From Cololabis saira (lineage: Eukaryota > Chordata > Actinopteri > Beloniformes > Belonidae), in the NCBI RefSeq assembly GCF_033807715.1, contig NC_084590.1:3572501-3636500 (forward strand): DNA of 64,000 nt. The letters are read 5' to 3'. The notes under the pieces are model-generated. The model had not been told where the DNA came from, did no database searches, and saw nothing but the letters and a program-made list of their open reading frames with translations. Of the stretch, positions 1 through 10,765 are shown piece by piece. Position numbers and translations under genes: made by a program. The stretch's first letter is position 1. Each line of letters opens with the position of its first letter.

Positions 1-384
1 ACAGCGCCACAAAGGGAAAATGCTATCTAGTGGTGCTATGTGTGGCCTAGCACCACTGGCCGTGGCTCTCACCAACGAGTACAGGACCACAAGGGAACAT
101 GCTCCTAATGACACCAACAACCACCATATCAAGCCATGCAATAATAATTGCGGGACCATGCCAACAAGCATGTGGCACAAGGTGTCATGAGGTGGTGGAT
201 GTAGGACCAAAATGCAGGAGACCAAGGACACAAGAGCAAATAACACAAGCCAAGCTGGGCTGTGCCGTGCCAGTCAGTACAGTGTGGACCTGAGTAATGA
301 AAAACAGGTAAAGCAATTTAGAAAGGATGTTGCTGAAGGTAGAGTAGACAAGTCAGGCTCCCAAGAAAGCTGAAGTTATGATGT
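1..384. other. No recognisable gene; unclassified sequence
   Basis: This stretch has only short open frames with no recognisable domain and no obvious repeat structure. I see nothing I can support here. Confidence 0.5.
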
Positions 385-795
385 TAGCAGTTTGGTTTAT
401 TCTCTATTGTCACACGTTTGAGTTAATGTCACAGCTTTGGTGTTTGGGTTCCTGTTTTATTTTGAAACCCCATGTCCTTGTGTTAAAGTTTTGTCTTGAC
501 CTCCCTGGTTCCCATCTGCCCTGATCGTCTGCACTTGTGTCTCATCAAGCCTTCTGTGTATATCTTGTCTTGTCTTTCTCTTGCTCCCTGCTGGTCTGTG
601 CTGTTCCTTCCATCCATGTTTCTGGTCAGGTTTTTTATATTTTTTGCCACGTTTATGCTCATGTGTTTTTTGAATCCTGCTCAGCAGCACTTTTGGTTTT
701 GTTAAATAAATCACTGTTTCTGGAACTACTGCCTCCTGGTCTCCTGCATATGGGACTATTGCAGTTACCATCATCTACTTTAACAGAGGGGTTTA
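385..795 (+). mobile_element. LTR- or 3'-end-like retroelement fragment
   Basis: A T-rich, CTTG/CCTG-rich stretch ends in AAATAAATCACTG near 703-715, followed by a GGAACT motif. That arrangement (pyrimidine-rich body, then an AATAAA signal shortly before the end) resembles the R/U5 part of fish Gypsy-type LTRs that I remember. No coding sequence, primer-binding site or partner LTR is visible, so it would be a solo or truncated copy. The family is a guess. Confidence 0.35.
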
Positions 796-849
796 AATGC
801 TCCAATTTCTTTTTTTTTTTTTTTTTTAATATTTTTATCCATATTTTTT

Positions 850-1320
850 TCCCATTTTTATCACCCAGTGCTCCTACCTAAGTCAGTCCTGGGTATTGCC
901 ATCCTCTACCAACCCCGGGAGGCCTATACTGAGCTCAACTCTCCTCCTTACTTGAGGAGTGAGCAGCAGCATCTTTTCACCAGACAGGGTGGGGCTTCTC
1001 TGGACGGACGTAGTGCGTGGAAGGATCACGTTATTCCGGCCAAATCCTCCCACCCCATCTGTTCCCCGGTTGGCCAGAGGGGGCAGTTGAGCCCAGGACT
1101 GTTGCATGTTTTTGTAGCTCCCATTAGCTACCAAGGGAACACGGGGAGAACATGCAAACTCCACACAGAAAGACCCTTTCCCCAACCCCACCCAGGGTGT
1201 GGGGCTGAAGTCATGGGGGAACTAACACGCAATCAGCGCCCACAGCGTCCCCGGCGGGAATTGAACCCAGGACCTTCTTGCTTTAACTCTGCAACCTTTT
1301 TAAATAGCTTTAGATCATGC
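850..1320 (-). mobile_element. SINE-type dispersed repeat (conserved-domain fish SINE)
   Basis: Read on the minus strand, the part at 1125-1300 carries a Pol III B-box-like GGGTTCAATTCCC (1256-1269) followed by a TTTCTGTGTGGAGTTTGCAT-type core, as in the DeuSINE/V-SINE-like families of fish. The adjoining 850-1125 has the texture of a dispersed repeat (many CpG-derived sites, no coding potential) and may be part of the same unit or a second repeat. Open frames here on both strands are chance frames in the repeat. There is no clear A-tail or TSD. Confidence 0.5.
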
Positions 1321-1755
1321 CCTCCAATGAACCTAAAAAAGGTAAACCAGGGTGAGAATTGAAGATACTACAAATCATGTTTAAACACTTATCAAGTTGA
1401 CATTTTTAACATTCATAGCAACATGCAATTCATTGTAGGCTCTAAACCTAATGGCCACAGAGCTGGAGGCTTGACAAATTTTAGTACCTTATGAGACTGA
1501 CTTGATTTTGGGGTCTGTCCTTTTTAGTTGGCATGTTATTCACAATGTATCTATTTTGGGATAAAACTTTAAACGATTAATACAAGAAACGCACAATCCA
1601 ATCAAGTAAAAGTGCAATATTTTTGTTGGTGCAAATGTAATTCGCTTTTTACCTGTGTAGCAGTGAAGAGCTCCAAGACTGCCAATATAAAATAAATGCT
1701 GGGATATGGCGGGTGGAAATCGCCAAATTGCAATAAATAAATGACTGATCACTTT

Positions 1756-1765
<10 letters not shown>
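1321..1765. other. AT-rich unclassified sequence
   Basis: AT-rich DNA leading into a microsatellite. No gene, terminal inverted repeat or LINE motif is seen. Confidence 0.5.
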
Positions 1766-1847
<82 letters not shown>

Positions 1848-1882
1848 GCATATATACATGCATACATACATACATACATACA

Positions 1883-1942
<60 letters not shown>
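1766..1942. repeat. Compound microsatellite (TA)n-(CATA)n-(TA)n
   Basis: About 80 bp of alternating TA is followed by roughly 65 bp of CATA tetranucleotides and another TA block. The overlapping open frames on both strands (poly-Tyr-Ile and poly-Tyr-Met-Cys-Val) are artefacts of this repeat and not genes. Confidence 0.95.
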
Positions 1943-1945
<3 letters not shown>

Positions 1946-2029
1946 ATTTTTGTCATATTTTTTATATTCTGATTTGTTAAGTTTCCACACTGTTACAGTG
2001 ACATATTAATACAGAGTTTTACATGTCTG

Positions 2030-2470
2030 ATCAGTTTGAGAAGTAGGGCATATGTAATAATTATGGTAAAGTCTTCCTTTCACAACAAGGTGGCACTATA
2101 TGCATGATCAAATATTAGGATATGAATTTCTTCAGGAAGGGCGGCAACTCACACACAGAAAATGTAAGGTCTCTCAGACAATGTAATACAAATGTAATAC
2201 AAAGCACGTTTCTTGCTGCCAACAGGTGGAGCCAAATCAGTTCCAGAATATTACACTTATGTGTTCATAGTTGGACTGCAAACATATCCACCATATTTGG
2301 GTCAGATTAAACAATATATGACTGAGTGTTTGAGACAGTCTGGCCCCAAAAATGCTATGCCCACCCCTGCTTTTCTCTACTGATTACAAATAGCTAATCC
2401 TTGTATAATGGTCATAAAAATCATCAAAAAAATCTGAGATAGGCAGCTATATTTCTACAAAGTTTGGTGA
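2030..2470. repeat. Divergent member of the CTGCAAGCAGC dispersed family
   Basis: Landmarks shared with copies at 5.1-6.8 kb and 56.4-57.1 kb occur in the same order: a 'caggtgg' plus 'ttgctgcc' block, 'gttggactgcaaacatat' in the position of 'ggcctggactgcagacat', and 'gggtcagattaaacaat' (also 'gggccagattaaacaatg' near 56761). Both defined ends are missing, so it is a decayed internal piece. Confidence 0.5.
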
Positions 2471-2487
2471 CACTTAGTGAAATATTA

Positions 2488-2554
<67 letters not shown>
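2488..2554. repeat. (TA)n microsatellite
   Basis: A pure TA dinucleotide tract of about 66 bp. Confidence 0.95.
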
Positions 2555-2557
<3 letters not shown>

Positions 2558-2689
2558 TGAAGTTATTTTTTATGTTTAGTTTGTTTTTTCACTATGTGTA
2601 GTTAGGTATCCAAATTTATTGTAAGTACTGTTTCACTTTTAACATTTGTGTAAATACATTCAAATTCATTTGAATGAGAGAAGTTGTTT

Positions 2690-2965
2690 ATTTTACACAT
2701 TTTTGTAACATTTGCTGCTTGCAAAGGCTTGTGCTCGGACTCTTTCCTTCCCTGTTACTCTGTAGTGCTACGCTGGTGACAGGATGGCATGCATAGAATA
2801 ATATCTTGAGACTGATTGTTCTGTTCAGTTATTAATTCCTGGCATTCAGGTGGTGCCCTGTTTTGATTTGTTCATTTTGATAATTTATTAATAACTATTA
2901 ACAATTATTGATAACCCTTTTTTTAACTGAACAAGCACTCCCCTTTGTTACACAACAATTTACAT
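2690..2965 (+). mobile_element. Solo/partial retrovirus-like LTR fragment
   Basis: This sequence runs parallel to 30830-31105: both contain 'gaataatat', then 'gagactgatt', 'caggtggtgccc', 'cattttgataatt' and a TTAATAA-rich end before a pyrimidine run and a 'cacaacaa' motif. The second copy lies just upstream of a retrovirus-like pol remnant, which suggests that both are LTRs of one family. A third piece in opposite orientation is near 19.4 kb. No internal region follows here. Confidence 0.5.
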
Positions 2966-3111
2966 ATCACTCAAGACACCAGTAAGCAAACTAAACCATT
3001 CACATATCTTAACAATCAAGCAGTGGTTAGTGGTAACGTACACTTCCGGTGCTGGAAGTGGCATGGCGCTCTTATTGTAAAAGTACTTCCAGTATCTAAC
3101 TAGCGCCACCT

Positions 3112-3420
3112 CTCAATTCAATTCAATTCAATTCAATTTTATTTATATAGCGTCTAATACAACAGATGTTGTCTCTAGACGCTTTCCAGAGATCCAGAAC
3201 ATGAACATAAACATAAACATAAACATAAACATAAACATAAACCCCCGAGCAATTATTATATAAACAATGGCAGGTAAAAACTCCCTTAGTGGGAGAAAAG
3301 CCTTAAGCCAAACAGTGGCAAGGAAAAACTCCCCTTTAGGAGGGAAGAAACCTTGAGCAGGACCAGGCTCATAAGGGGGGACCCTCCTGCCGAAGGCCAG
3401 ACTGGGGGAGTCAGGGACGT
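3112..3420 (+). repeat. Dispersed fish repeat with (TTCAA)n head and (ACATAA)n
   Basis: It begins with several AATTC/CAATT pentamers and a 'ttttatttatatagcgtcta' motif, runs through a perfect 'gacgctttccagagatcc' segment and contains a (cataaa)n hexamer array. It then continues as an A/G-rich body (CTCCCTTAGTGGGAG-like inverted pairs, 'ggcaaggaaaaactcccc'). The first 130 bp recur inverted at the window's right edge (63900-64000). This organisation is typical of LINE 3'-tail repeats in teleosts; the family is not identified. Confidence 0.55.
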
Positions 3421-3690
3421 CGACAGCACACAGCAGGCAGGTGGAAGCAGCAGCGGGATGACCAGAGGTGGGGGGGGGGGGGGCGTCAGCAGCACACAAC
3501 AGTCATGTGGAAGCAGCAGCGGGATGACCAGAGGGGGGGGGGGGGGCATCAGCAGCACACAACAGTCATGTGGAAGCAGCAGCGGGATGACCAGAGGGGG
3601 GGGGGGTGCAGGCAGGCGGAAGCAGCAACAGCAGACATCCACGTAGGCAGGTGGAAGAAGCAATGGGATGACCAGAGGGGGGGGAGGGCC
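3421..3690 (+). repeat. Minisatellite, about 62-bp units
   Basis: Roughly four imperfect units share 'ggaagcagcagcgggatg', 'accagagg' and a G-run of 7-13 bases, starting near 3420, 3483, 3545 and 3640. The last units are degenerate. Proline- or glycine-rich open frames across it on both strands are products of the repeat. The array sits in the body of the preceding dispersed repeat. Confidence 0.8.
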
Positions 3691-4780
3691 GGGAACACAG
3701 GCCAGAACGCAGCTCCTGAGGCTCCGGCCTGCAAACATACACAAAAGAGAAAAAAGGGGGGCCGGCACAAGAAACTACAGGAACAATGGACAAAAATGAT
3801 AGCTATGAGATATTTATAATAAATAAAAATGGTAATGGAGAAGAGAGGCAGGGAAAAGGAGAGGAGAAGAAGGGTGAGAGGCACCGCCCAGCGGATCATG
3901 TCGGTGCCCCCCTGCAGCATAAGCCTATAGCAGCATATCTACCGCGAAGCTATATTTGAGACTAACTATTATAGTTTTGTTCTATAGCTGCGACAATGAC
4001 TACTGACTCTAACACACTAAAATAGTCAATGCCTCCAGCTTACACTATAAACACTTAAAAAAGACTGAAAAGACTTAATTCAACAGTTCCTACAACTGAC
4101 AGTGAGGGTTTTGTTTGCCTGTACCTTTTACCTACACTTATACCTTCACTGATAAAACTTAGTAATAATCAGCCGTTTTTATCAGGAATGATATTTTACT
4201 GCACAGGAACCTTTTGTCGGTTTCCATTTTTGTTTTAGGATAGCCTACTTATTTTTGTGTTCAGATAGTACTTTGAGCACCTCTGTGTCAAAAAGACAGA
4301 GGGTTGATCTCTGCTTTGGCCAGAACATGGCCAAAGGAATGAAAGATAAGTTAACAATTAAGTTAATTTTAATTAAGTTAAACATTTAAGTTAATTAATC
4401 CAGAGGGCTGAAAACTAAATCCAAGGTTCTGAATCTTTTTTAGTTGGTCAGTTTTAGTTGACTCAGATCTGATTTTTTTACTGTTAACAGGTGCACTACT
4501 ACCACGCAGTACAACAATAGTTTGACTTAGAAAAGTAGACAAAAGGAAATGTCTCTCCAGCCTTTTCGGCATATTTATTGGGGCAAACAAAACTGCTGTT
4601 GATGAGCCATCAGGTTGGGAGAGGGCCAAGAGAGATTGAAAGAGGGGACATTCATTTTTATATGGGCTGTGACATCACCAATCATATTTTACCCCTCTAC
4701 AAATTCAACAACACCCCCTGGTGGAGTGGAACAGGTACACCGTACAGGATACATTCAGTCATACACACGTCAACATTTAC
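3691..4780. other. Unclassified, no gene seen
   Basis: Mixed AT-rich sequence with a short purine-rich run (3730-3890). I find no domain, splice-like exon or repeat pair that I can support. Confidence 0.45.
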
Positions 4781-4920
4781 CATCTCAAAATGATCTCCAG
4801 AGTCGGAAATCTGATGTCCAGAGCTGATTTAGAGAAGCTCATTCATGCCGTCATATCTACCAAATCTGACTACTGTAATGCTCTTTTATCACCAATCACA
4901 CACACATTACTGCTGTCATC
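4781..4920 (+). pseudogene. L2/CR1-like LINE reverse transcriptase fragment
   Basis: The frame through 4790-4910 reads a peptide containing 'LMSRADLEKLIHAVIST' and 'SDYCNALLS'. This is the C-terminal signature seen in L2/Rex1-type LINEs (compare '[18 protein letters not shown]' encoded at 34.3 kb). Only about 45 residues survive, with no catalytic motif and no tail. Confidence 0.7.
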
Positions 4921-5079
4921 CTACTGCTGTGCTAAGATCCTTTCATGGATGCCCCCACCCCCCTCCAAAAAAGTAATGTCACACCACTTAACTTCACACC
5001 CGGAGAACCCTGATTATAATCCTGGACTTTAAGAAGAAAAATATTTGGAAAAATATCAAGGACATTTCATAAAGATTTG

Positions 5080-6802
5080 AACACTTTCACAGATGGTCTT
5101 GGCATGAAGCCCCACAATTCAGCTTTATTTGAACGGTCCTGCTTAAAAATAACATTTCATAAAAAAGAATTGTTTAACTTCACAAAAAGATTCACTTTAA
5201 ATCAGCTGTTGGGCCTATATCAATGAAAACAAAAGGATGTATTGACACGAGGGTAGACAGCATCTGTGCATCAAGTTGGAAGTGCAAAGTGTTGTACACA
5301 AAGTATGACAAAGTTATGATTTATTTTCTTGTGATTTCATATTTTGAAAAAAAAAACAAACAGTGGCAGATTTTTCCATACACTATTTCATACAGTGTAT
5401 GGAATTTTTATCTTGAATAGAAATCAAGCACTTCAATGGTGGTCATGTTCAAGTTATGACAACGATATACAACACAGTCACTAAAGACACTCATGACATT
5501 AATATGTGCAGATTTCATTTTGATTGGATGAACAAATCTGTACATAAAGTACATAATGTGATGAAAAATGTATACCCGACCAGAAGATGGCGGTACGGAA
5601 TTCAGCTGGTATATCCATGTGTTCAGAACGAAAATCCTATTAAAAGGTTCATTTGTGGGGGTGATGGGTCAATCCATGTTGATTTTATAGCAAATGATTG
5701 ATTTGTGGTGAGACGTTGAACTTCGCTGTCTTGTTATGGCAACAGCATAGTTTTGACTTCGCTATGCAAAGTCAAAACCGTTACAGGGTAACGGTTTTCA
5801 CTTTGATGTAATCCTCTATAGGATTTTATACTGCCTGGAGAGGTTTGGTGTGGATCAGATCTACCCACTGAAAACAGGGTTACATTGTTCAAAAAAGTTA
5901 TTTTCGTCTGCCCCAAGGTGGCGCTATATCTGCCAGTGTATATTACACTGTAGATGTGTTCAGGCCTGGACTGCAGACATTTTGGTCTAAGTGATGAGCT
6001 TTCACCTTGCGGCTAATGGAAGAGTTTTTGATATCTTTTAATCGTCAACGTGTTTCGAGTGAGCTGACCAAAGGAGAAAGTTGGGAGACAAATCGTCTCG
6101 GACTAACTCGTCAAATTCCTTTGTATAACACAAGAAAAATGTGTTTATGGAAATTTCTGTCTCCAGCAGGGGGCGATAAAACCATTACTGAATATTTAAC
6201 TATTGATCGGTCCAAACCAGGAATATAGGCAGACCACTTTTCTAGACGGTCAATGATCAATAGCTGTGTTGCACCCACAAACTTTACTATTTTGCATAAC
6301 TGAAAAAATATGTATATTTGTAGCCCTGCTACACCCACCTATTCCAAAGATTTTGATAAGTTATCATTATCAAAGGGTTTAGAGTAAGCTTGCAAATTGC
6401 AAAGCACATCAAACTCTGGGAGCAGTATGGCACATCCCAATTTATGCAAACTGACTACACGTGCCATTTTTTGGAGGTTTGGCACAAAATTTTGGGCTTC
6501 CTGTACATTTTAGAGTAGGGTCCCAGGAGACTTTCTTTGTCGTATTAAGGAGAGAAATGTGTACCGATTTTCATGCATATAGGATATATGTACTAGATCT
6601 CATGTTAGGGGGCGTTGTTGAGATATATTGCCATGCCCATTCACAAAATAATTACCCCCCAAAAATTTGCTAGTGGGAAATCTTTTCAGCGACAATCTGC
6701 AACTTTTCCAATATGTTAAGGGCACAAGAAAAAGAAAAAGAAAGTTTAAATCCTTCAGTTTCAATAGGGCTCTCGCATTTTCAGTGCTCTGGCATTAATA
6801 AT
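5080..6802 (+). mobile_element. CTGCAAGCAGC family copy A (5' end lost)
   Basis: A diverged copy of the dispersed family also found at 6.8, 37.4, 55.0 and 56.4 kb. Supporting landmarks are 'ggtggcgctatat' (5918-5930), 'tgttcaggcctggactgcag' (5958-5977) and a terminal segment near 6765-6800 resembling the family end (tacaatagggc..ttcgcactgtaagtgc..gggcccta). It abuts the start of copy B directly at 6803. Short open frames are incidental. No encoded transposase is evident, so it is probably non-autonomous. Confidence 0.55.
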
Positions 6803-7640
6803 AATTAAAGCTGCAAGCAGCGATGAACGGGCCCTTGCGCGTGCAATTTCCACCAATAAAGGTCAAGGACTAAAAACGAAGTCTGATGACATCACCCATG
6901 ACTCTTTATGTGAAACCATTCAAAGGTTATGGCAGAAAATAGGAACTATCAAATATCGACCAATCAGAAGAAGGGGCGGAGGTAATTTGAACCAATTATG
7001 GTCAGGGACTCAAAACCATGTCCGATGACACCACCCACAAGTCTTTATGTCAAACCATTCAAAAGTTATAGCAGAAAATAGGAACTATCCCATATCGACC
7101 AATCAGAAGAAGGGGCGGGGCTAATTTGCACCAATTAAGGTGAAAGAGTCAAACCGAGTCCGATGACACCACCAACGACTCTTTATGTCAAACCATTCAA
7201 AAGTTATGGCAGAAAGTAGGAACTATCAAATATGGACCAATCAGAAGAAGGGGGACGCGCTTTTTTGGCGTCTATCGTCGACAAACTAACGCTTTTGACT
7301 GAGAAAAGTAATGCCCATCGTTGCAGGATCTAGATGCACATTTTGATGTATAACACACCTGGGTGCATGTTACGGTTGAAGAAATGGCATAAATTGTGCC
7401 AAAATGACATGATTAATTCAAAATGGCCGACTTCATGTTCGGTTTCGGCCATGGCACCAAGAGACTTTTCTTTAAGTTGTGACATGATACAGGTGTGTAC
7501 TGATTTTCGTGCATGTACGTCAAACCGTATTGTGGGGCTTGAGGCACAAAGTTTTCTAGGGGGCGCTGTTGAGCCATTAGGCCACGTCCATTAATGCAAA
7601 CCATTAAATATCAAATTTTTCGCCAGGCCTGGCTTGCGTG
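6803..7640 (+). mobile_element. CTGCAAGCAGC family copy B
   Basis: It starts with AATTAAAGCTGCAAGCAGCG (itself a small GCTGC-AA-GCAGC palindrome) and 'atgaacgggccc', continues with three 139-bp tandem units and then a single-copy part running from 'cttttgactgagaaaagtaa' through 'cacattttgatgtataacac' and 'ggggcttgaggcacaaagtt' to 'cgccaggcctggcttg'. The terminal 100 bp of the family is missing here. Because it carries neither the L1 insertion found in copy C nor the hAT insertion found in copy D, it serves as the empty-site reference for both. Confidence 0.75.
6870..7255 (+). repeat. Three 139-bp tandem units with CCAAT and GC boxes
   Basis: The phase marker 'tctttatg' falls at 6903, 7042 and 7180, giving spacings of 139 and 138 bp. 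Each unit contains a CCAATCAGA motif (6960, 7099, 7237). The first two are followed 8 bp later by GGGGCGG (6973, 7112), while the third has a disrupted GC box. The same module occurs four times in copy C (37562-38045). Confidence 0.85.
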
Positions 7641-7740
7641 CAAAATTCAAGTATAATTCGGTGCCCTACCAGTAATGTCCAAAGCCAGTTTGCTAACTTA
7701 CTAGGTAGCGATCTTCTGATCATAAAATTCCCAAGCATCA

Positions 7741-7758
7741 GGGGCCTCATGTACAAAG
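7741..7758 (+). repeat. Harbinger left terminal inverted repeat
   Basis: GGGGCCTCATGTACAAAG, an exact inverted match to 10748-10765. In this superfamily the ends are bound by the Myb-like protein and cut by the transposase. Confidence 0.85.
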
Positions 7759-8023
7759 ACTTGCGGGGATTTCCCACTGAAACATGGCGTACGTTTAAAT
7801 CCAGAAAACGTCCTACGCACAAAAAAATTCAGATGTATGAAACTGTGCGTAGGCATGAATCCAAGCACATTTCCTCTGAACATCCCAATCAACGTGGAAT
7901 TGAGCGCACGTGTAGGAGTACCGGACTCCTCCCTGTCCAAGCCCCCATTTAAATATACAAATCTATTTAAATAGGCCCGCAGGTGAGATTTCCCTTTCTG
8001 CGCAACCAAATAAGACGAAAACG

Positions 8024-8983
8024 ATGAGTAAGGCCGGGAAGAAGAGAAATTTCACAGAATGTGAGGTGGAGACGCTCCTGAGTGAGGTAGAGGCGAGGAA
8101 GAGAGTCCTTTTTGGCTCGCTGTCCTCGGGCATAACGAGGAAACGTAAGAGTAGTGAGTGGGACAGTGTGTGTGAGGCGGTCAATGCTGTGGGGTCGGAG
8201 CAGCGGACACATGCAGAACTAAAAAAAAAGTGGTCAGACATCAAGGTGGAGGTGAAGCGGAGGACGGCTGCCCACCACCAAAGTGTGGCCAAAACAGGCG
8301 GGGGGAAACGAGAGGAGGATCTCACCCCTTTTGAGCAGAGGGTCGCCGCAATCGTCGGTGACACTGCTCTCACAGGGGTGGTGGGAGCACATGCGGGTGA
8401 CTCCGATTACCCCCAAGGTAAATAAATGATAGGCTATATATGTTATTTAAATGAGTGCTTATCCCATTCGGTCTGAATTGTAATGAAATAAGCACAAGTT
8501 CCCTTCTGAAATTACTAATGAATGAGAAGATCACTCCATTAATTCTTGTAACTCACAAAAAATGTGTTCATTATACGGGTCATAGACTAGCCTGCTCACA
8601 GCCCAATAAGATAAAAGTTCATGCGTAAACATGCGAGGATATCAAAGACTTTGACTCGTGTTTGTTTAATTACTCCATTTATTGTTTTCCAAACAGACGA
8701 TGAGATAGGAGGGGACACGCGGTCTTAGCCTCGTGTCACAGACTCGGGGGATTCCCCCGGCGTCTCCGGCGTCCCCGGTGTCTCCGGCGTCATGGGGTCC
8801 TCCAGTGCGCCGCCACCGCCGGCTGCTGATGTCCGCCTGACCGGCCGTGTCCTCACCCGTGCTGTGCTGGATACACAAGAGGACATCGTGAGAGCAATCG
8901 GCGGAATCACTGATCGCCTGGACCAACTGATTGGCGTACTCACAGATATTAGTAAAGCCTTAATAAATTTGGTCAATAAGTGA
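8024..8983 (+). pseudogene. Harbinger Myb/SANT-like accessory protein, one nonsense codon
   Basis: Exon 1 (8024-8417) encodes 'KKRNFTECEVETLLSEVE' and 'HAELKKKWSDIKVEVKRR', the trihelix Myb/SANT-like DNA-binding fold typical of the second Harbinger protein (around residues 5-85). A donor GTAAAT at 8418 and an acceptor AAACAG ending at 8696 splice exon 2 (8697-8983) in the same frame. Exon 2 encodes an acidic/Pro-Gly linker and a C-terminal helix, 'GGITDRLDQLIGVL', then a stop. The joined frame is 227 codons long with a single TAG at 8726-8728. In known Harbinger systems this protein binds the element ends and helps the transposase enter the nucleus; that role is inferred here. Confidence 0.82.
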
Positions 8984-9002
8984 ATTCTGTGTCCTTGCCT
9001 CT

Positions 9003-10469
9003 TTATATGGTTGAAAGCACATGTTGCCGGGCCCGAATGGCGTCCCGGGTAGGATGTACATTAAAGGGTCCAGCGTCTGGTTCGTCTGGTGGGGGGATAT
9101 GCTGCTCTGGCAGTGGTATTGCGTGCCGGTGTGCCACATTGTGGAGGACGCCGCATGCCCTCACAATGCGGCACACCTTCTCAGGTCGATATAGCAGCAC
9201 TCCCCCAGTCCTGTCCAGGCAGCGCCACCGTCCCTTCAGCAGGCTGATTGTCCTCTCAACGACTGACCGAGTACGAGAATGGAGGTCATTGTACCTCCGC
9301 TCTTGGTTAGTCTGGGGGTTGGTGGGAGGGGTCATCAGCCAGGTTTTCAGTGGGTAGCCACCGTCACCTGGGGTCAGTTGAAAGCAGACAATGTTACTCG
9401 ACAAGTAGGTAAATTATGTGCAGAATGTATGTACAGTTTCCATTTGTTAATTTTATACACCACTTGCATGGATCACACACTATTGCTGTAAATTAATGCA
9501 GAAGTGCGCAGCGGAAAAGGCGAGGCTCATAGTCATTTCAAACTTTACGCATGTGTTTATTGACAGAAGTACTTTACACACAGATACAATCAGGGGCTTG
9601 TTAGAAAGCTCCGAAGCTGTAGTTTAACCAGCAAATCACAGCAAGTCACTAACTTGAAGCACTGACTAGTAATGATGCTGTGAAGACAGGATGATATTTG
9701 GGGGCGCACATGCTCAATGCGCATCTGGGGGATTAATATTAGGACAATTAAATGGATGAATTATTTACTCACCAAGAAGCCACCCGTCGCGCACGGTGCC
9801 AGCTTGTAGTCTGTTCCCAACCATGCTGTTAGTTAAAATGAATGAATCGTGCGTTGAACCAGCCCACCTCGGCACAATGTTTAATAATTGCATTTGCGCA
9901 TCACATATAATCTGTATATTCATGGAATTAAAATGCTTCCTGTTCACGTACACATATTCATCCAGTGATGGTGCTTTTATAGCAATGTGTGTGCAGTCGA
10001 TAGCTCCGATTACATTAGGAAAACCGGCTCTCGCTGCAAATTGCGCTTTAATGTTGGCCTGTTCAACTGCATTGTATGGGAATTTGATAAACCTGGCTGA
10101 CATGCGGATAATTCCGTTCCACAAAGCTGGCATGGCTCGGCTCAGGCTCGACCGGCACAGTGCCGATCAGTCGGCCAGCTCCCTCTGGAATGTCCCTGTT
10201 GCTAGGAACCCCAGTGTGGTCAGCACCTGTGTGGGTACCGACAATGCATGGCTCCTCTCCGTGCCGCGCTCCAAGACTGGCCGCAGCTCCGCGCACAGTT
10301 TTAAGAGGATCGCCCTCGGGAACCTAAAGCGGCTGATGAGCCAGTCGTCATCGTTTGCGAGTAGATCCTCTCGCTCTCTGAATATTCTTTCTCTTCTTAT
10401 TAAGCCATTTGCGATGTCTTCTAACAGTGCTAAGAATGCCATTGTTGTTAACGGTGTTGTCTGCACCAC
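9003..10469 (-). pseudogene. Harbinger DDE transposase (HARBI1-like), one nonsense codon
   Basis: Two exons: 10469-9773 and 9367-9003. Donor GTGAGT starts at 9772 and the acceptor CAG ends at 9368, so the 405-bp phase-1 intron joins 'WLLG' to 'DGGYPL'. The 353-codon frame matches the size of HARBI1-type proteins. An N-terminal HTH-like region lies around 'FLATGTFQRELAD', and the catalytic acidic residues sit in 'VIGAIDCTHI', 'GSTHDSFIL' and 'SVVERTISLLKGRW'. One TGA at 10167-10169 interrupts the HTH; it is explained by a CpG transition from CGA. The long plus-strand open frame over 9796-10659 is the antisense shadow. Confidence 0.88.
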
Positions 10470-10747
10470 TTTGCGAATGCTATTATATCCACCCTGTGAT
10501 TGCCGACAGGTGAATGTGTTAATTGTTCATCAGTGTGTCTCTGATGCTCACATCACTCTGAGGGCTTATTGTTTTCACATTATTAACAGTTTCCCAGCAT
10601 CACCTCTAAGTGTCGCCAACGGACCAATAGCTGTGGAAACGTGCGTACGCCAGCCATGAAGTTGGCGTCGGGCACCGCGCATTTCCACGGTCATTTCACT
10701 CTTGATCCATTTGAACGTTTGCATGGAAACCCTTTCCTTTGTGCACC

Positions 10748-10765
10748 CTTTGTACATGAGGCCCC
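10748..10765 (-). repeat. Harbinger right terminal inverted repeat
   Basis: Exact reverse complement of 7741-7758. The sequence just inside (10700-10747) is rich in 'ggaaa/tttcc' subterminal motifs. Confidence 0.85.

Larger units (their letters stand above)
7741..10765. mobile_element. PIF/Harbinger DNA transposon, full length
   Basis: A 3.0-kb element bounded by 18-bp perfect terminal inverted repeats GGGGCCTCATGTACAAAG (7741-7758, and its complement at 10748-10765). It holds the two genes expected of animal Harbinger elements in convergent orientation: a Myb/SANT-like protein on plus and a DDE transposase on minus, their coding ends separated by only 19 bp. Each gene has one in-frame stop. 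A 3-bp TSD is not evident at the termini (flanks tca and agg). A related end fragment lies at 63.2 kb. Confidence 0.88.

Noticed and set aside
1540..1990. Long open frames rich in Tyr-Ile and Met-Cys-Val on both strands
   Set aside because: Entirely composed of (TA)n and (CATA)n microsatellite sequence.
3143..3920. Pro- and Gly-rich frames on both strands
   Set aside because: They follow the approximately 62-bp minisatellite and its G-runs; no frame is favoured.
9796..10659. 287-codon plus-strand frame
   Set aside because: Antisense shadow of the Harbinger transposase, whose catalytic motifs and splice sites are on minus.
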